Shown: one piece after another, positions 1 through 30,107 of the stretch
Position numbering within the stretch: the first letter of the stretch is position 1
Layout: each line of letters starts with the position of its first letter
Origin: Hypomesus transpacificus
Lineage: Eukaryota; Chordata; Actinopteri; Osmeriformes; Osmeridae
Length of the DNA: 64,000 bases
Direction of reading: 5' to 3'
NCBI RefSeq assembly: GCF_021917145.1
Contig: NC_061074.1
Coordinates: 4,872,581-4,936,580, forward strand
Position numbers and translations under genes: made by a program
The notes under the pieces: model-generated
What the model saw: only the letters and a program-made list of their open reading frames with translations
The model's database searches: none
Told to the model about the DNA's origin: nothing

Positions 1-101
1 CTGTGGGGTCTTGTGTCCTCATGTCAGTGTATGCTCCCATGCTCCTCTCTGGGTGGGGGTGTCCATCCTGTTGTTGATGGCTTCTCTCTGTCTGTCTGCA
101 G

Positions 102-3772
<3,671 letters not shown>

Positions 3773-5079
3773 TTGGCTAAGCTCTGCTCTGGACATTGGT
3801 TGACTTATTGACCTGACTGTAGAATGGAGATCCAGACATTGGACAATAGGGAGGAAGGGAGTCTCAAAGTCCTACCCATATTGTGCTGCACACTGACACT
3901 GGACTTTTATGTATGCAGGTTTGTAAGACGTGGGCCTGATTGTCCCCACTGGACACAGTTTCAGTTGACACTAGGAAGCAGCAATGGATAGGTGTCCATT
4001 GCCCCCCCCCCCCCCCCCCCCCCCAAAGAAAAGACAAAGCCCACAAATATGGAGAGAGTATTCTCCCAGTGAACAGGATCATATATCAACTCAATTTACA
4101 TGATATCCAGCACTGTCAATTATATCACCTATAAACCGGATATATGAAAGATTATAAAACTTATTTTAAAGTGAGCTGGGTTGTCTGTTCTTACAGCACT
4201 GATGTGTATAAGGTTAACCATTACTTTGGCAGGAGAGGCTTTTGATGTCGATGTCTGTGTGCATTTGGCTTTCATTTGAGTTCAAGTTCCTGTTTTGGAC
4301 TTAACAAAATACATATATTTGCATTGTCCACTGCTAGGGGTGTGTTCTGTAATGCTAAGCTGCATAAGGATGTGTAATCGTCAACAGCTGGTTAGAAATG
4401 TTAATGTGAAAGCATGCTTGCTAGCAGTCTAAATGGGTAAGCGATATTTCAACACATGCATGAATAAGACTGTGCCAATCACAAAACGGTGCCCTCTAAT
4501 AACACTAAAACAAAGAATGACTTGGCTCACTGATGGCTTTGAAGTTGGCACTGAGGATCAAAAACGTTCAATTATATTTATGCTGCCGTATTGTTTCCAA
4601 CAATGTTTTTCCTGTCACAGTAAAAGGAATGGTGAGGTCTGAAATATTCTCTGGTATTGCCTACCCAGTAGGAGTGTGTTTGACAACTGTCTTTAATCCT
4701 AAATTTCTCAAAATGTCAACCAATTGTTATCGAGTTAGTGTTCACACATTGGGTTGTTGATCTTTGCAGGAAACTGCCACAAAGAAATGCATTGTGCTCT
4801 TAAACTTGATTCTGTTTCAAACTCCATGGCGCTTTTTTATTCTGGCTTTCACAGGCCATAGAATTTTTTGATTCACAAAATGTACAGTGTGTGTATCTCA
4901 CTACATATCAGCTACCAGTGTTCTTCTGTTGCTTCTGTACAGGAAGTCCTGGCCATAGAGGGCAGTGTGACATGACCTGATTCAGCCTGGCTGAATATGT
5001 TCAGAGACGTTTGTACTTATTACCTTCCTAAGGAAATAAACATACAAACAAAACTAGAGAAGAGATGGATTCTGGTCTT

Positions 5080-5117
<38 letters not shown>

Positions 5118-5954
5118 TAACACCACGAGAACAGTACCTAAATCTGGTCTTCGGTGCCTTGCAGCACTCAACTAGCATTAATCACGGTTTTGTGTGTAGT
5201 TTTGCTGAAGTGATGTGGGCATTGATCCTAAGAAGAGATACCTTTTTTAACACCTTGAAAATGGCTGATTCACTCGACTGAACGAAGGACGGTGTGCTGC
5301 TGATCAGCTGTCCTTTCCCCTTCTGTGATCAGCAAAATGATTGTAAAGCTTAAGTGTAAATGAAAGTTCCCCTGTTTTAATGTATGCACACTGAAAACGT
5401 GTGGAAACATGACTGTGTCTTTTCCTGTGGGGAAAGAGGTTTTGTCAAACCTAAGATGAATGAAAATTGAAGAAACCGAAAACAAAACATCTAATGTACA
5501 GTATGTCTGAGGTCTTTTTCAGATATGGGGTCAGATGTATAGCTCCTCTTGAATGTTTATAAACTCTTTGAAGAGATTGTAGTGAGTCATTTTCCATTCC
5601 TCAGTGTAATCTCATTGGTCTCCCTGCTGATGTCAGCGAGCAGACTGCTGAGTTTAACAACAAGGTCTTTACAGCTTAGTGTCTTAATACAACTAGACAT
5701 AACTGTATTGTAGTGGGTCTTGGTGAAACCACACTTTTTAAATGAGTGAACAGGCACTTAATGATCAAACAGTTGGTTTGCCATTACATTAACGTAACAG
5801 TGATCTTATCCATCCAGGTGTATTGACAAACCAACATATTTCACTATCATAATAAACTGTCATACAACAGTCACCTTATGAGTATTCTATAGTGTCAACG
5901 GTTTTGTTAATATTGTGAGCTATTTGACAAGGCTCAAGGCTGTTGTGCTTTTGA
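3773..5954 (+). other. atg16l1 3' UTR and intergenic stretch with long C runs
   Basis: No coding gene is visible. Candidate polyadenylation signals (AATAAA) lie at 5035-5040 and near 5851, so the atg16l1 3' UTR could be 1.3-2.1 kb. Two uninterrupted C runs occur, at 4002-4024 (23 nt) and 5083-5116 (34 nt). Short ORFs here are low-complexity or lack family matches. Confidence 0.55.
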
Positions 5955-6153
5955 GGATTATATCCTTGTGCCACAAGTCTTGGGGCGCCTAATCACGCTG
6001 ACGGAAGGAGCTGACAGGAGTGCATGATTAAGACAAAGCATTTAAAGAGCATAGGTAAATTAGTGGGGGAGGGAGAGGGCGTGGTCATAGGTTTAGTCAG
6101 ACAGATTATAAATGCAGCAACATGGATCTGCACTGCATTCTTCTCTATCCTGC
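5955..6153 (+). promoter_or_regulatory. sag promoter: CRX-like sites, TATA box, 5' UTR exon
   Basis: A TATA-like TTATAAAT sits at 6106-6113, about 30-40 nt before a likely start site. A short non-coding exon ends at 6153 with donor GTCAGT; its acceptor is at about 6225, just before the ATG. Upstream are GGATTA at 5955-5960 (reverse of TAATCC, the core bound by photoreceptor CRX/OTX factors) and TAATCA at 5990-5995. Photoreceptor-specific use is inferred from the downstream gene. Confidence 0.5.
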
Positions 6154-6236
6154 AGGTCAGTCAATCAATCCAAAGAGTTTGGCCAAGAAGAGTATCTGAT
6201 TCATTTCGTCTGTTGATCTCTAGAGAAAATCAAGCA

Positions 6237-9200
6237 ATGAGTCCCAAAGCTGTTATCTTCAAGAAGCTCTCCCGAGACAAGTCGGTGAGTTCCCCTCCAC
6301 TTACCAGCCGCAGTAGGAACACAAGAAATGCTTTAGCTATCCTCAAATAGTTTTTGACCCTTATCTGTGTGCATGTCTCCCCTTGTAAAATCTGTCAGTC
6401 CTGGTGTTTTTCTAATTGTTCTCAGGGCCGTTTTCTTCCCCATAAAGCCCTATAACTTGTGTCTTTTTCAGGTGGGCGTCTACATGGCAAAGAGAGATTT
6501 TGTGGATCGTTGTGACTCTGTTGATCCCGTGGGTGAGTTTGACCCCTGGACTAACCGTTGTAGTGGACATTTAAGTAGCATTCTTTTTTTTTTTCTTTTT
6601 TTCTTTTTTTACTTATCAGTTCATTACCCCCCCTTGTCATTTATTAGATGGAGTTGTTCTGATCGATCCTGTGCAGGTCAAAGGAAAGAAAGGTTTGTGT
6701 CTCAACATCTGAACTGATGAGGATGTAGCTTAACAAATGCGCAATGTGCCCCAGATGGCAGACTTGTAATGACTGTGCTCCTCTCTCGCCACCTAGTGTA
6801 CATCATGCTGTCCTGCACGTTCAAGTATGGCCGTGAGGACCAGGATGTGCTGGGTATGATCTTCCGCAGGGACATCTTTTTGACCACTCGTCAAGTCTAC
6901 CCTGACCTGCAAGACAAGGAGAGAAGCACACACACCAAGATACAGGAGAAACTCCTTCATAAACTAGGAGACAATGCTTTCCCCTTCTTCTTTGAGGTGA
7001 GAGCCAGCAGAAAGTATCCTACTACAGGGTAGTTGTAGTCAGCATCGCTGTACAGGGCAACAAAAAAAGGACCAAGCACTATACTTAGAGAATGTACCGT
7101 CCTCATGGCTATATTGTCTTGCAGTTCCCAGACAACCTGCCTTGCTCAGTGTGTCTGCAGCCTGGCCCCCTTGATGTGGGAAAACAATGTTCTGTAGAGT
7201 TTGAAGTGAAGGCTTTTTGTGCTGAAAATCTTGATGAGAAGGTCCAAAAACGGTATGGACAGACACACAAACTTCTCCTAAAATAAATCAAAGTACTTGG
7301 TTTGTCAGGTGACAAGTCTCCACCAGTCATTGTCTGTCTGTGTGTCTTTCTGCAGGAGCTCAGTGCGTCTGGCCATCCGTAAGATCCAGTACGCCCCTGA
7401 GGACAGCAAAGTGGTCCCCTCTGCTGAGACCACCTGTGAGTTCCTCATGTCTGACAAACCCCTACACGTGCAAGTCAGTCTGGAGAAAGAGGTCGGTCCA
7501 TCAGCAGTCACTATGATCAAGAGTAATGGGAGACATCAACAATGGTTAATTAATGGAACACAAATATAACTCAAATATAACTATTTAGTATGACTCTTTA
7601 TCTGCAGACCTATTACCACGGTGAACCCATCAATGTGAATGTTGATGTCACAAACAGCTCCAATAGATCAATAAAAGACATCTCTTTGTCAGGTGAATAT
7701 TAGACCACATCAAAGACAGTTTTTTTTTGTGACTTTTTATCCATGGTAGGAAACATTTCCTTCATGTCCATTTGTCTGTTTACTCTCACAGTTGAGCAAG
7801 TGACCAATGTGGTTCTTTATTCCAATGACAAGTATGTCAAGTCTGTGGTCAAAAACGAGACAGAGTAAGTGTCACAAACATCTTTTGTTATTTAGTTGTT
7901 AACTTATCAAAGACACATAAGAAGTCACAATTCCAGTTAAGGAAATACAAATATAATCTTTTTTTTTTTTTTTTACAGAGATGTAGTACCTTCTGGCACC
8001 AGCTTGAAGAAGCAGTATACCCTTCTGCCTCTGTTGGCTAATTGCAAGGAGAGACAGGGTCTGGCTTTAGATGGCAAACTGAAGCATGAGGACACTAACC
8101 TAGCCTCTACAAGCATGTGAGCAACCACACCAGATTTACACACTCCACAGACATATTGATGTTGATTAAACCTAATCAAACAATACTGTTGAATAAACTA
8201 TTTCCCTCTTTTTGGACTCCAAACACCTCCTTTTCTCTCCTGCAGTGTAAAAGATGATGTGCTAAAGGAGGTGCAGGGAATGCTTGTGTCCTACAAAGTA
8301 GTGGCGAGACTCATTGCTGCAGGGTATGGATTAGAATTCACCACCGCATGCTTATATCTTGTAACAATTGTTTCGAATAACATCACACTTCTTCATCTAA
8401 TCATTTTCCTGTCCCTTATTTCCTCAAAAGAACGGTCGGATCTAGGTATGGATTATTTTTTCTTTTCTTCATACAATGTGTTTATCGTAGTCACTACAAT
8501 CTGTCCTTCAAGCTGAATGGAGTGACATCTTGTTATTTTTTTAATTTGTAATTTTTTTAGTGATGTATCAGTTGAGGTTCCATTCAAGCTCATGCATCCG
8601 AAACCTGATCCAGGTGAGTAGATCTCCATCCACTCAGCTCTACCCCTAACACAATAACTATCAAGGTGTGAAAACAATATCAGGTAAACAACAGGTAGAT
8701 GGTCAGGTAGATAATTGCATTCAGATCACTGCGAAAGGCATTTAATCGGCTTTCCTTTTTGCTGACATCTTTAGATCTATATCTATCCACTCCAATGTGC
8801 AACCAGCTAGCATTATGATGTCCACACACTTAATACCCATCTATCCAGATTAGAACACAATGGCCTGCTGAAAATAAATACCTGACTGACAATGTTCCTT
8901 TATCCTTTGATGATCACTTTCTTTTCTTTGAGCTGCAATTCTTGTATGAAATGTGCTATATATATAAAGTCTTATTTTCCTTTTCCTCCTCGTCCGTCAT
9001 ACAGCCAAAGAGAGGTAAGACTGTTTTTTCTAAATTGTGGCATGTGGGGTCATTGGTCCCAGTCCATGTGTGGTGTTGAATTCAGTATTTGTTGGAAGGT
9101 TTGGCCACACTTCCTGACTGTATCACCAGCCGGTTCCCATAATTCAATACGGCTTTAATGTACCCAGTTCTAGAAGTTCCTATGTTGCTCTGACTTCACA

Positions 9201-9551
9201 ATACAATGCTTCATTAAATACAGTATGAGTTTTAAATAAAGAATGGCCACTGTAAAACATTTCCTGATGCTGCTTGAGATTAATATGATATGTAGGGTGT
9301 TTTCAGTTATATGATCCAGTTTTATTATGACACGGCACAGATTTGGTACAAGATTAATTGATAACATAAGTATCAGTTTATGTGAGATGAGACCTGTGCT
9401 TTGTGACTTCTAGCAAGCCGATCTGTCTGCTTTTCTCACTTTATCTCTGCTGCTCACCAGCGAGTCAGGTGATATGGTGTTTGAGGAATTCAAAAGGGTT
9501 TACCTGAAGGGTGTGATTGGGGATGATGACGAGTCTCCCACAGAGGCCTGA
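6237..9551 (+). CDS. sag: S-arrestin (rod arrestin)
   Basis: S-arrestin binds light-activated, phosphorylated rhodopsin and ends transducin signalling in photoreceptors. Fourteen coding exons sum to 1161 nt (386 aa; human 405): 6237-6284, 6472-6532, 6648-6692, 6797-6996, 7125-7252, 7356-7491, 7608-7692, 7792-7864, 7979-8116, 8246-8323, 8431-8445, 8561-8613, 9005-9014 and 9461-9551. Arrestin hallmarks are visible: [35 protein letters not shown] and FEVKAF in the N domain, then [38 protein letters not shown] and PFKLMHPKP in the C domain, and an acidic tail FEEF...DDDESPTEA. Two micro-exons (15 nt and 10 nt) are needed to keep frame; a 10-nt exon is also known in mammalian SAG. Cone arrestin (arr3) is the alternative, but position between atg16l1 and dgkd favours sag. 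The start is the first ATG after the 5' UTR intron. A polyA signal lies at 9927-9932. Confidence 0.93.
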
Positions 9552-11080
9552 GGAGGAAGGGCACCAAGGCTCATCCACACAGCCATGGCCCCAACAGCAA
9601 GCACAGGCTGACGCAGCCAGACCTGCTGAGGACCATAAGGAACTGAGATGATTGGAGACCACAGAGGATAGATGCAGCTTTAGGCTTCTGGTATTACAGC
9701 CTGATAGGGTGGTAGCATGCGCTATCATGTGCAATGAGGAACTGCAAACAACAAATCTTCTGCAAAGATGGTATTTTACCTCAATTTTTGTATTGGGCTG
9801 TTTAGTGTTTGTGTTTTTGGAACTGCAAAGGGGCCTGGTCATTTAGATATGATGGTTTTGATGTTGAGCTTGTCCATGTATGTTTCACATATTTCTGTGT
9901 GTTTGCATGGGAATAGTGTGCTACTAAATAAAATATTTTTACATTCTAGAATCTTGTAATTATTGTGAACAACTATTTTGAGATAAATACATAATAAAAA
10001 GTACATTGGGTGCGATGCAGTCCTGCCATCCACTGTATTTTACACGGTTCATTCCCACTGCTGTAAAACTAAATACATATTAGTATGGTGTGGTTGTGAG
10101 TCAAACAGACTGGGTCCGTGTTATTTTTTCTTCTTTCATTTAATTATTTATAGAGAACACATTTATTATTATTTATTTGAACATTTTATTTCAGATTTCA
10201 GAACAGCGAATGAAACAATCACCCGAATGCATTAAATACAATTCATCATTATTATTAAATATATATCTTGGGCTTCTGCTGTGGTCTAACCCCTGTTTAA
10301 TGCAACAATGTGATTCTACATAAAGAGCTAGGTCTTGAAGACAATCATTAACTGTTCCCTCCCTCTTCTTTTCAGTCCCTTTCTTCCTTTACCTTTTACC
10401 AACAGTAAAGACGCTGCCTCGTCACATTAAACTGTACCATATCTCTCGCTATTGAGAACACCTTCACTCTCTTTAAACAGTCTCACATTACAGAGAATAC
10501 ACACTGAAAATAGACACGCCAGTACAATCTTGCATTCAATCTGAATGAGATGAACCCTCTTTGAACATTGCACTTTCAGACAGCTCTGATCATCTTACAC
10601 TAACATTATTTTGTATGGAAAATGGACAAAGGACTAGGCAATAAAAGTGACAATACACACCTCTCTTCCACACTGAAACATAATCATCACAATTGCACAT
10701 TTAAGACATATAAGATACACAATTGTGAGGGAGAGGGTTTCTGAAGGAGCATCCCTACAATTGGTATTCTACAGTTCAACAGCTATATTGGATGGAAAAT
10801 ACAACTTTGATTCAAATTAGTGTTAGCAGAGTTTTGATTCTGCTGACAGTGAACACAAAAACTACAATGAACAACATCGACTCAGAACCAAAATACTGAG
10901 GGGGGCAGTGACATTAGTAGAACTGTAGAATTGGTCCTGCATATTCTGCAGTTAGGCCTAGTACTTGCTGTACTCTAGTGTTCAAAGACTAAAAGGCTTT
11001 CATCTGAATAATCAGGTTTTTGGTTCGTATTTTGGAAAACTGTATTGGCACTTGTATATGAGTGTTTGGTAAGGTTAGAT
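9552..11080. other. Tail-to-tail 3' UTRs of sag (+) and otol1 (-)
   Basis: No coding gene is seen. The sag 3' UTR probably ends after AATAAA at 9927-9932. The reverse-strand TTTATT cluster at about 10161-10195 offers polyA signals for otol1, giving it a 3' UTR of about 900 nt. The rest is AT-rich unique sequence. Confidence 0.5.
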
Positions 11081-13402
11081 CTATGGGGCGGGGGTGGGGG
11101 TTGGGCCTGGCATTTCCCCCCAGTTGTATTGTCCTTTGGGCATGGGTACAGGGAAATCTCTGCCCATGGGCATGTCACAGGAGTCGGCATTCAGTAGAAA
11201 GCCAGAGAAGGTGCTGCTGGCCTCGCTGCTGGCATACATGCCGTTGGTGGTACTATCCTTGACTTGAATCCACACCCTGTCGCCCCTACTGAGGTGAAGC
11301 ACTACCTGTTGGGAGGCTGTGCCCAAATCAGCTGTGTTAGTGGTCTTCACCACTGGCACAAAGTTGTGAAAGAGCCCCACTTTTAGCACTCTCCCAAAGA
11401 CAGTGAGGTGGTAGCTGAAGATGTAGGTGCCGTTGGCAGGCGCACTGTAAAGACCAGACAGAGGATCGTAATGCCCCTGCATGTTGTAGTGGACAAAGGA
11501 GAAGACTACAGGCATGTTGGGATTAGGGAAGAGGTTGCTTAGTCCTACTGAGAAAGCTGACTGGACTAGGGGGGCACAAGGCCCTGGCATTCCCATCATT
11601 CCCATAAGTCCTTCATCTCCTTTTGGGCCAACGCTACCCTTAACTCCCTGAGGACCCACCTGACCCTGATCACCCTTTGCTCCCTGTAATCCCTGCAGTC
11701 CTGTTGCCCCTTTAGCACCATCAGTGCAGTTACAGTTTCCCTCAGGACCCTGATCACCTTTCTCGCCTGCACGCCCTGAACCACCTGGAACACCTGGAAC
11801 ACCACTGTCTCCCTTAGGTCCCATGCTCCCTGTTGGTCCTGCTACACCAGGCATCCCCCTGGCTCCTGCAGGTCCGGGCAGGCCTGGTAATCCTGGGGGT
11901 CCCTGGGCAACTTCACAAGCTTGGGGACACTGACCCTCATCTCCCTTGGGCCCCTGCTCTCCAGCTGGTCCATCCAGACCAGTCTCACCCTTTTCACCTG
12001 AAACAGGCGCCATCAGATCATCAGCAAGATTCCAAAAGCCAACATTCACTTTGCTGTTACTTTAGGTTTACGTCAAGGCTATTGTTGTCTGTATATATAT
12101 ATATATATTTTTAATACTTAGATAAAAAATACATCTGCCTATTACATTTTCTAAACCCTTGTGCTGCCTTCGGGTCACATGAACCAAAGGTTCACAACGA
12201 ACCATTGTTGTGTTTACCCAATTTTACCCAATACAAAAACAAATAAAAAGCATTTTCTTTTAACCTTCGCGATGTGGGGGTTCTGAGACAGCCCGACGGT
12301 TCAAAGAAAATGCTTCACTTTGTTTTTGTATGCGGTAAAGTTGTCGCAATACGACGGTGGGTCACAATGGCTGATCGGTCTGAATGACCAGAAGATAACA
12401 CAAGGGTTAATCTGCTTCAGCTGCTGCTATGTCTCTTACCTTTGAATCCAAGCTCTCCTTTGGCTCCAGACAAACCCAGAGGGCCTTTGTCTCCCTTTAA
12501 GCCCTCATCGCCTTTCTCACCTGAGGGAGGGAAACACAACCGACAAAAGACTTGAGACATTTGATCATCTATGACTGGGTGGATGCTTTTATAGCGGTCA
12601 GCAAACGTTTACTTTAATTGCCTCAGTGTAATGAATGAGAATGCAGACATGGTGATCTTTACCTTTGATGCCTGGCCTCCCAGTAAATCCAGGGCGACCT
12701 CTGAACCCTGTGAGACCTCTGATGCCGGGGCTTCCTGGGCTTCCTGAGACGGGGAACAGAGTGCGAGGTTGCCATGGAGAATGAGCATTTGCCTAACTGA
12801 GCTTGGCAGACTGATCACTACTGCATTTTATATTTAGAACCATGCACTTCTAATCCTTGATAATCTGCTGTTTCTATCCATAATATTTGTATATTTGCAT
12901 CGCTTTGGAGAAAAAGCATCTGCTAAATGAATACAATTGCATGTAAATGTAATGTACTTTTTTAGTTAGTGGATTATTTTATCCAAAGGGACATTCATGT
13001 AGTAAGTACATGTAGCAAGTGGAGCAGATAATCAGCTTTGCGATAGCTACATACTTAAATGTATTTGAGAGTACAATACCTATGTTGGTACTTAACTAGG
13101 TGTTGGTTGAACAGATGTAGATGATTTAGGTGTCAGTTACCTGGCAGGCCCCTGTCTCCTCTGTCTCCTTTGGGTCCAGGGGTGCCCTGGCAGCGGGAAC
13201 AGATACAGAACCAGGGCACCTGGTCAGCTGGAGGGGGCACAGGGGAATCCAGCAGCATCTGGCAGTAGGTAGCGTCAGCGTTGCTATCCAGTCCTGGCTG
13301 ATACATCATGCTGCCATTAAACATGTCAGGGCCCAGGGGATCAGACAAGCTCATTGCGGATGACAAGGAGAGTCCAAGCAGCAATCCAAGTACAGTCTTC
13401 AT
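11081..13402 (-). CDS. otol1: Otolin-1 (inner-ear collagen-like C1q-domain protein)
   Basis: Otolin is a secreted, short-chain collagen-like protein that forms the organic matrix of otoliths in the fish inner ear. Four coding exons on the minus strand (13141-13402, 12663-12743, 12440-12520, 11081-11997) sum to 1341 nt, or 446 aa. The order is: signal peptide MKTVLGLLLGLSLSSA; the otolin-specific N-terminal stretch YCQMLLDSPVPPPADQVPWF with CICSRC; about 190 residues of Gly-X-Y collagen broken by short Cys-containing interruptions (GQCPQAC, GNCNCTDG); then a C-terminal C1q domain from about residue 290 (SAFSVGLS, NGTYIFSYHL, GLFHNFVPVV, QVVLHLSRGDRVW, STFSGFLL). The two 81-nt middle exons encode pure Gly-X-Y, as in collagen genes. 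C1q-like adipokine relatives lack the N-terminal motif. Zebrafish has otol1a and otol1b; I cannot assign the copy. It sits between sag and dgkd, unlike human OTOL1 on chromosome 3. Confidence 0.9.
12156..12406. mobile_element. piggyBac-type MITE in otol1 intron
   Basis: This is a non-coding element of about 251 bp with inverted ends: left CCCTTGTGCTGCCTTCGGGT, right end in reverse complement CCCTTGTGTTATCTTCTGGT. It is flanked on the right by TTAA and on the left by a degraded CTAA. Inner arms are also inverted (AAAGCATTTTCTTT against AAAGAAAATGCTT), so the whole unit can fold into one hairpin. The TTAA-type target and CCCTT ends fit piggyBac-derived MITEs of fish. Confidence 0.7.
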
Positions 13403-13668
13403 TGCCTTGAGAGAGGAAGAGTGGAAGATGTATATCACATCGCAAAGAGAGTGCTTACTGCTTATACATAACCATATGACACACTATGCTCGGACATCAG
13501 AACAGCCGTCTAAAACATTCAGTAAACCTAGCGTCAATGCAGCAGAATAGTTCTAAAAAGCTCTAAAGCTCTTAAATCAGAGATCTCAAATATCAAATTC
13601 AAATATCAGCAGTCCTATTTATCACTCAGATAAGATTCAGACGCGGTCGTGAACAAGGCTGTACATAC

Positions 13669-13753
13669 CAGTCCAGTGGAGGATGTAGCCATCTTTGCTG
13701 AGTTGGAATCTCTTGAAGTGAATATCTGACCATCAAGAGCACCCTTCTTATAC
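13669..13753 (-). promoter_or_regulatory. otol1 promoter TATA box and non-coding first exon
   Basis: Read on the minus strand, GTATAAG at 13753-13747 is a TATA-like box. About 30 nt downstream a short 5' UTR exon would begin. It ends at 13669 with donor GTATGT (ACTG|GTATG). The matching acceptor (CTCTCTCAAG) lies 3 nt before the ATG of the first coding exon. Confidence 0.5.
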
Positions 13754-15642
13754 ACCTGTTACCACCAGGCCCCTCCCAGCTCCATACCAGTCTGGAGGAT
13801 GGAAGCAAGCACTGGCTCTTTGTGAACCTGTGAAAACTAGGGCTTCTGTTGTTTTTCCTTTCATGCATAAGATGACCTCATTAGAACTTTAGTCCACAAC
13901 AGTTCACAACTAAAAAAGCAGTGAAACCATAATCCTTCTCATGCATCAGTTATACAGCAGAGGCGTCGATGTTCATGTTATTGGATCCTGTTGGGACCCT
14001 ACTGGTATTATTTATTACCGGGTTGTGGGAAAAAGAATACCCAGGTGCAACTATCAGTGGGTAATAATATAGTTCCCATAAGAAGCCACATCCTCAGAAT
14101 CAGAAAGGGTTTTATTGGCCATGAAAGTTTGCAGAGGGATGTTCACACATCATGTACATCTATATATATAATTTTATATGCTGTTATGGTTCTTAAGGAT
14201 TTTTTAAATTATTGTTATTGGAGAGCATTTTGGCATAGACTCTTGTAGTCGTATTGTATAAGGCATAGACTCTCACGTAGTCCTTTTTAATCTGTTTTTT
14301 TCTCTTCTCTCAAATATAGTGCTTTTCAAGGGACACATGCTGGAAGATCAAGCCTCATGATTCAGAATATTTCATAAGAAACCTGATTGATTCATATGGA
14401 TCAATTGAGTATTTTTCTGGACACATTTTCTTAATTTAGGAGACTTTTATTTAAAGGATATAGAAAGTACAGAATTATCAGAAATGCATAGTTGTAACAG
14501 CAGGTTAGCTCGCATAGATATAACTTACATTTACATTTAGCAGACTCTCTTATCCAGAGCGACTTACAGTAAGTGCCCAAGGACACAACATGATTTGTCA
14601 CAGCCAGGAATTGAACAGGCAACCTTCTGATTAATATCACGATTCCCGAACCGCTCATATCTCTAGATCTGGGACATCGGTCCAGAACCATTTATTAGGG
14701 GTTTTGAGCTGCCATTGTCTGGGGATGAATCACTGATCCAGTGAGGAACCATGGACCATCTGAGGGAGGATGTGGCCCCACACCAGAGCTTGAGCTGTGT
14801 TGTAAATAGTACATCTTTTGCTCATTTCCTGCTTATGGAAACAGAACACTTTATTCACCTAGTCCTCCATAATAAGTTAGAAACAGATGTGAAATATGAT
14901 CTCAACCAACAAGGCCAGCATACAAAAGGACTAATGTAGGCAAAATACCTACACCCTATATGTGACCTAATTTACACCAAAGAAGACAGTTTCCCAAGTC
15001 CAGTGGACCTTTGTATAAAAGCTTTTGTCAGTTTGTATTCACCATATACCACTCCTGAATTTTGCTCTGCATTACTGATGAGTAAAGGTACGGATGTTAT
15101 GCAACATGTTTAACTTCCAATTACTTCCTCCTTGGGTTATATTGACATAGGTATATAATTACCACACAGCTATCATATCACTTATGCATTTTTGAAGAAC
15201 AGGGAACGAAGCCAAGCTGTTCACTGATATATAAACTATACAATTGATCTGAACATTTGACAGTTTAAATAAACCTATTTATAAAGTATTCAGTTAATAG
15301 GCTTATAGGCCTTTATTATGATGATCTTTCATCAGAAGAGGTCAATTCCCAAACTCAATTTGTATTCATTGATGTAGGCTTACTGGTATAAAACATTTGA
15401 TATATGTTTTGTATGTATGTATGTATGTCATATGATTTATTGAAATGTGTTCCTATTGTGTTAAGGAGAACTTTACATAGACATACTGGATACTTTACAA
15501 TTAAAGTTAAAACTTTAAAGTTTCGAGTTTTTCCTGCTTACACGTCTGACAGTGTGTTATTTCCTCTCGACCGCATGGAGGCACTAACTTTCCTCGAAAT
15601 TCACACGAACTGTAACTTAAGCTATATATCCTGAGTTGTAGG
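13754..15642. other. otol1-dgkd divergent intergenic region
   Basis: No gene is seen. The two genes are transcribed away from each other. It contains one fish interspersed repeat copy (14525-14662) and AT-rich sequence. A GTAT tetranucleotide tract occurs at about 15409-15429. The dgkd promoter must lie at the right edge; no TATA box is obvious there. Confidence 0.45.
14525..14662. repeat. Teleost interspersed repeat (TTAGCAGA...CGACTTACAG type)
   Basis: This is one copy of a family seen again at 21573-21752. Both copies share TACATTTACATTTAG, AGCAGAC-CTCTTA, CAGAGCGAC-TACAGTAA, GGACACAAC, AACCTTCTGATTA or a close variant, and CGATTCCC-AACCGCTCA. Reverse-oriented fragments occur at about 12897-12945 and 27842-27870. 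The family is common in fish genomes; I do not assign its class. Confidence 0.65.
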
Positions 15643-30107
<14,465 letters not shown>

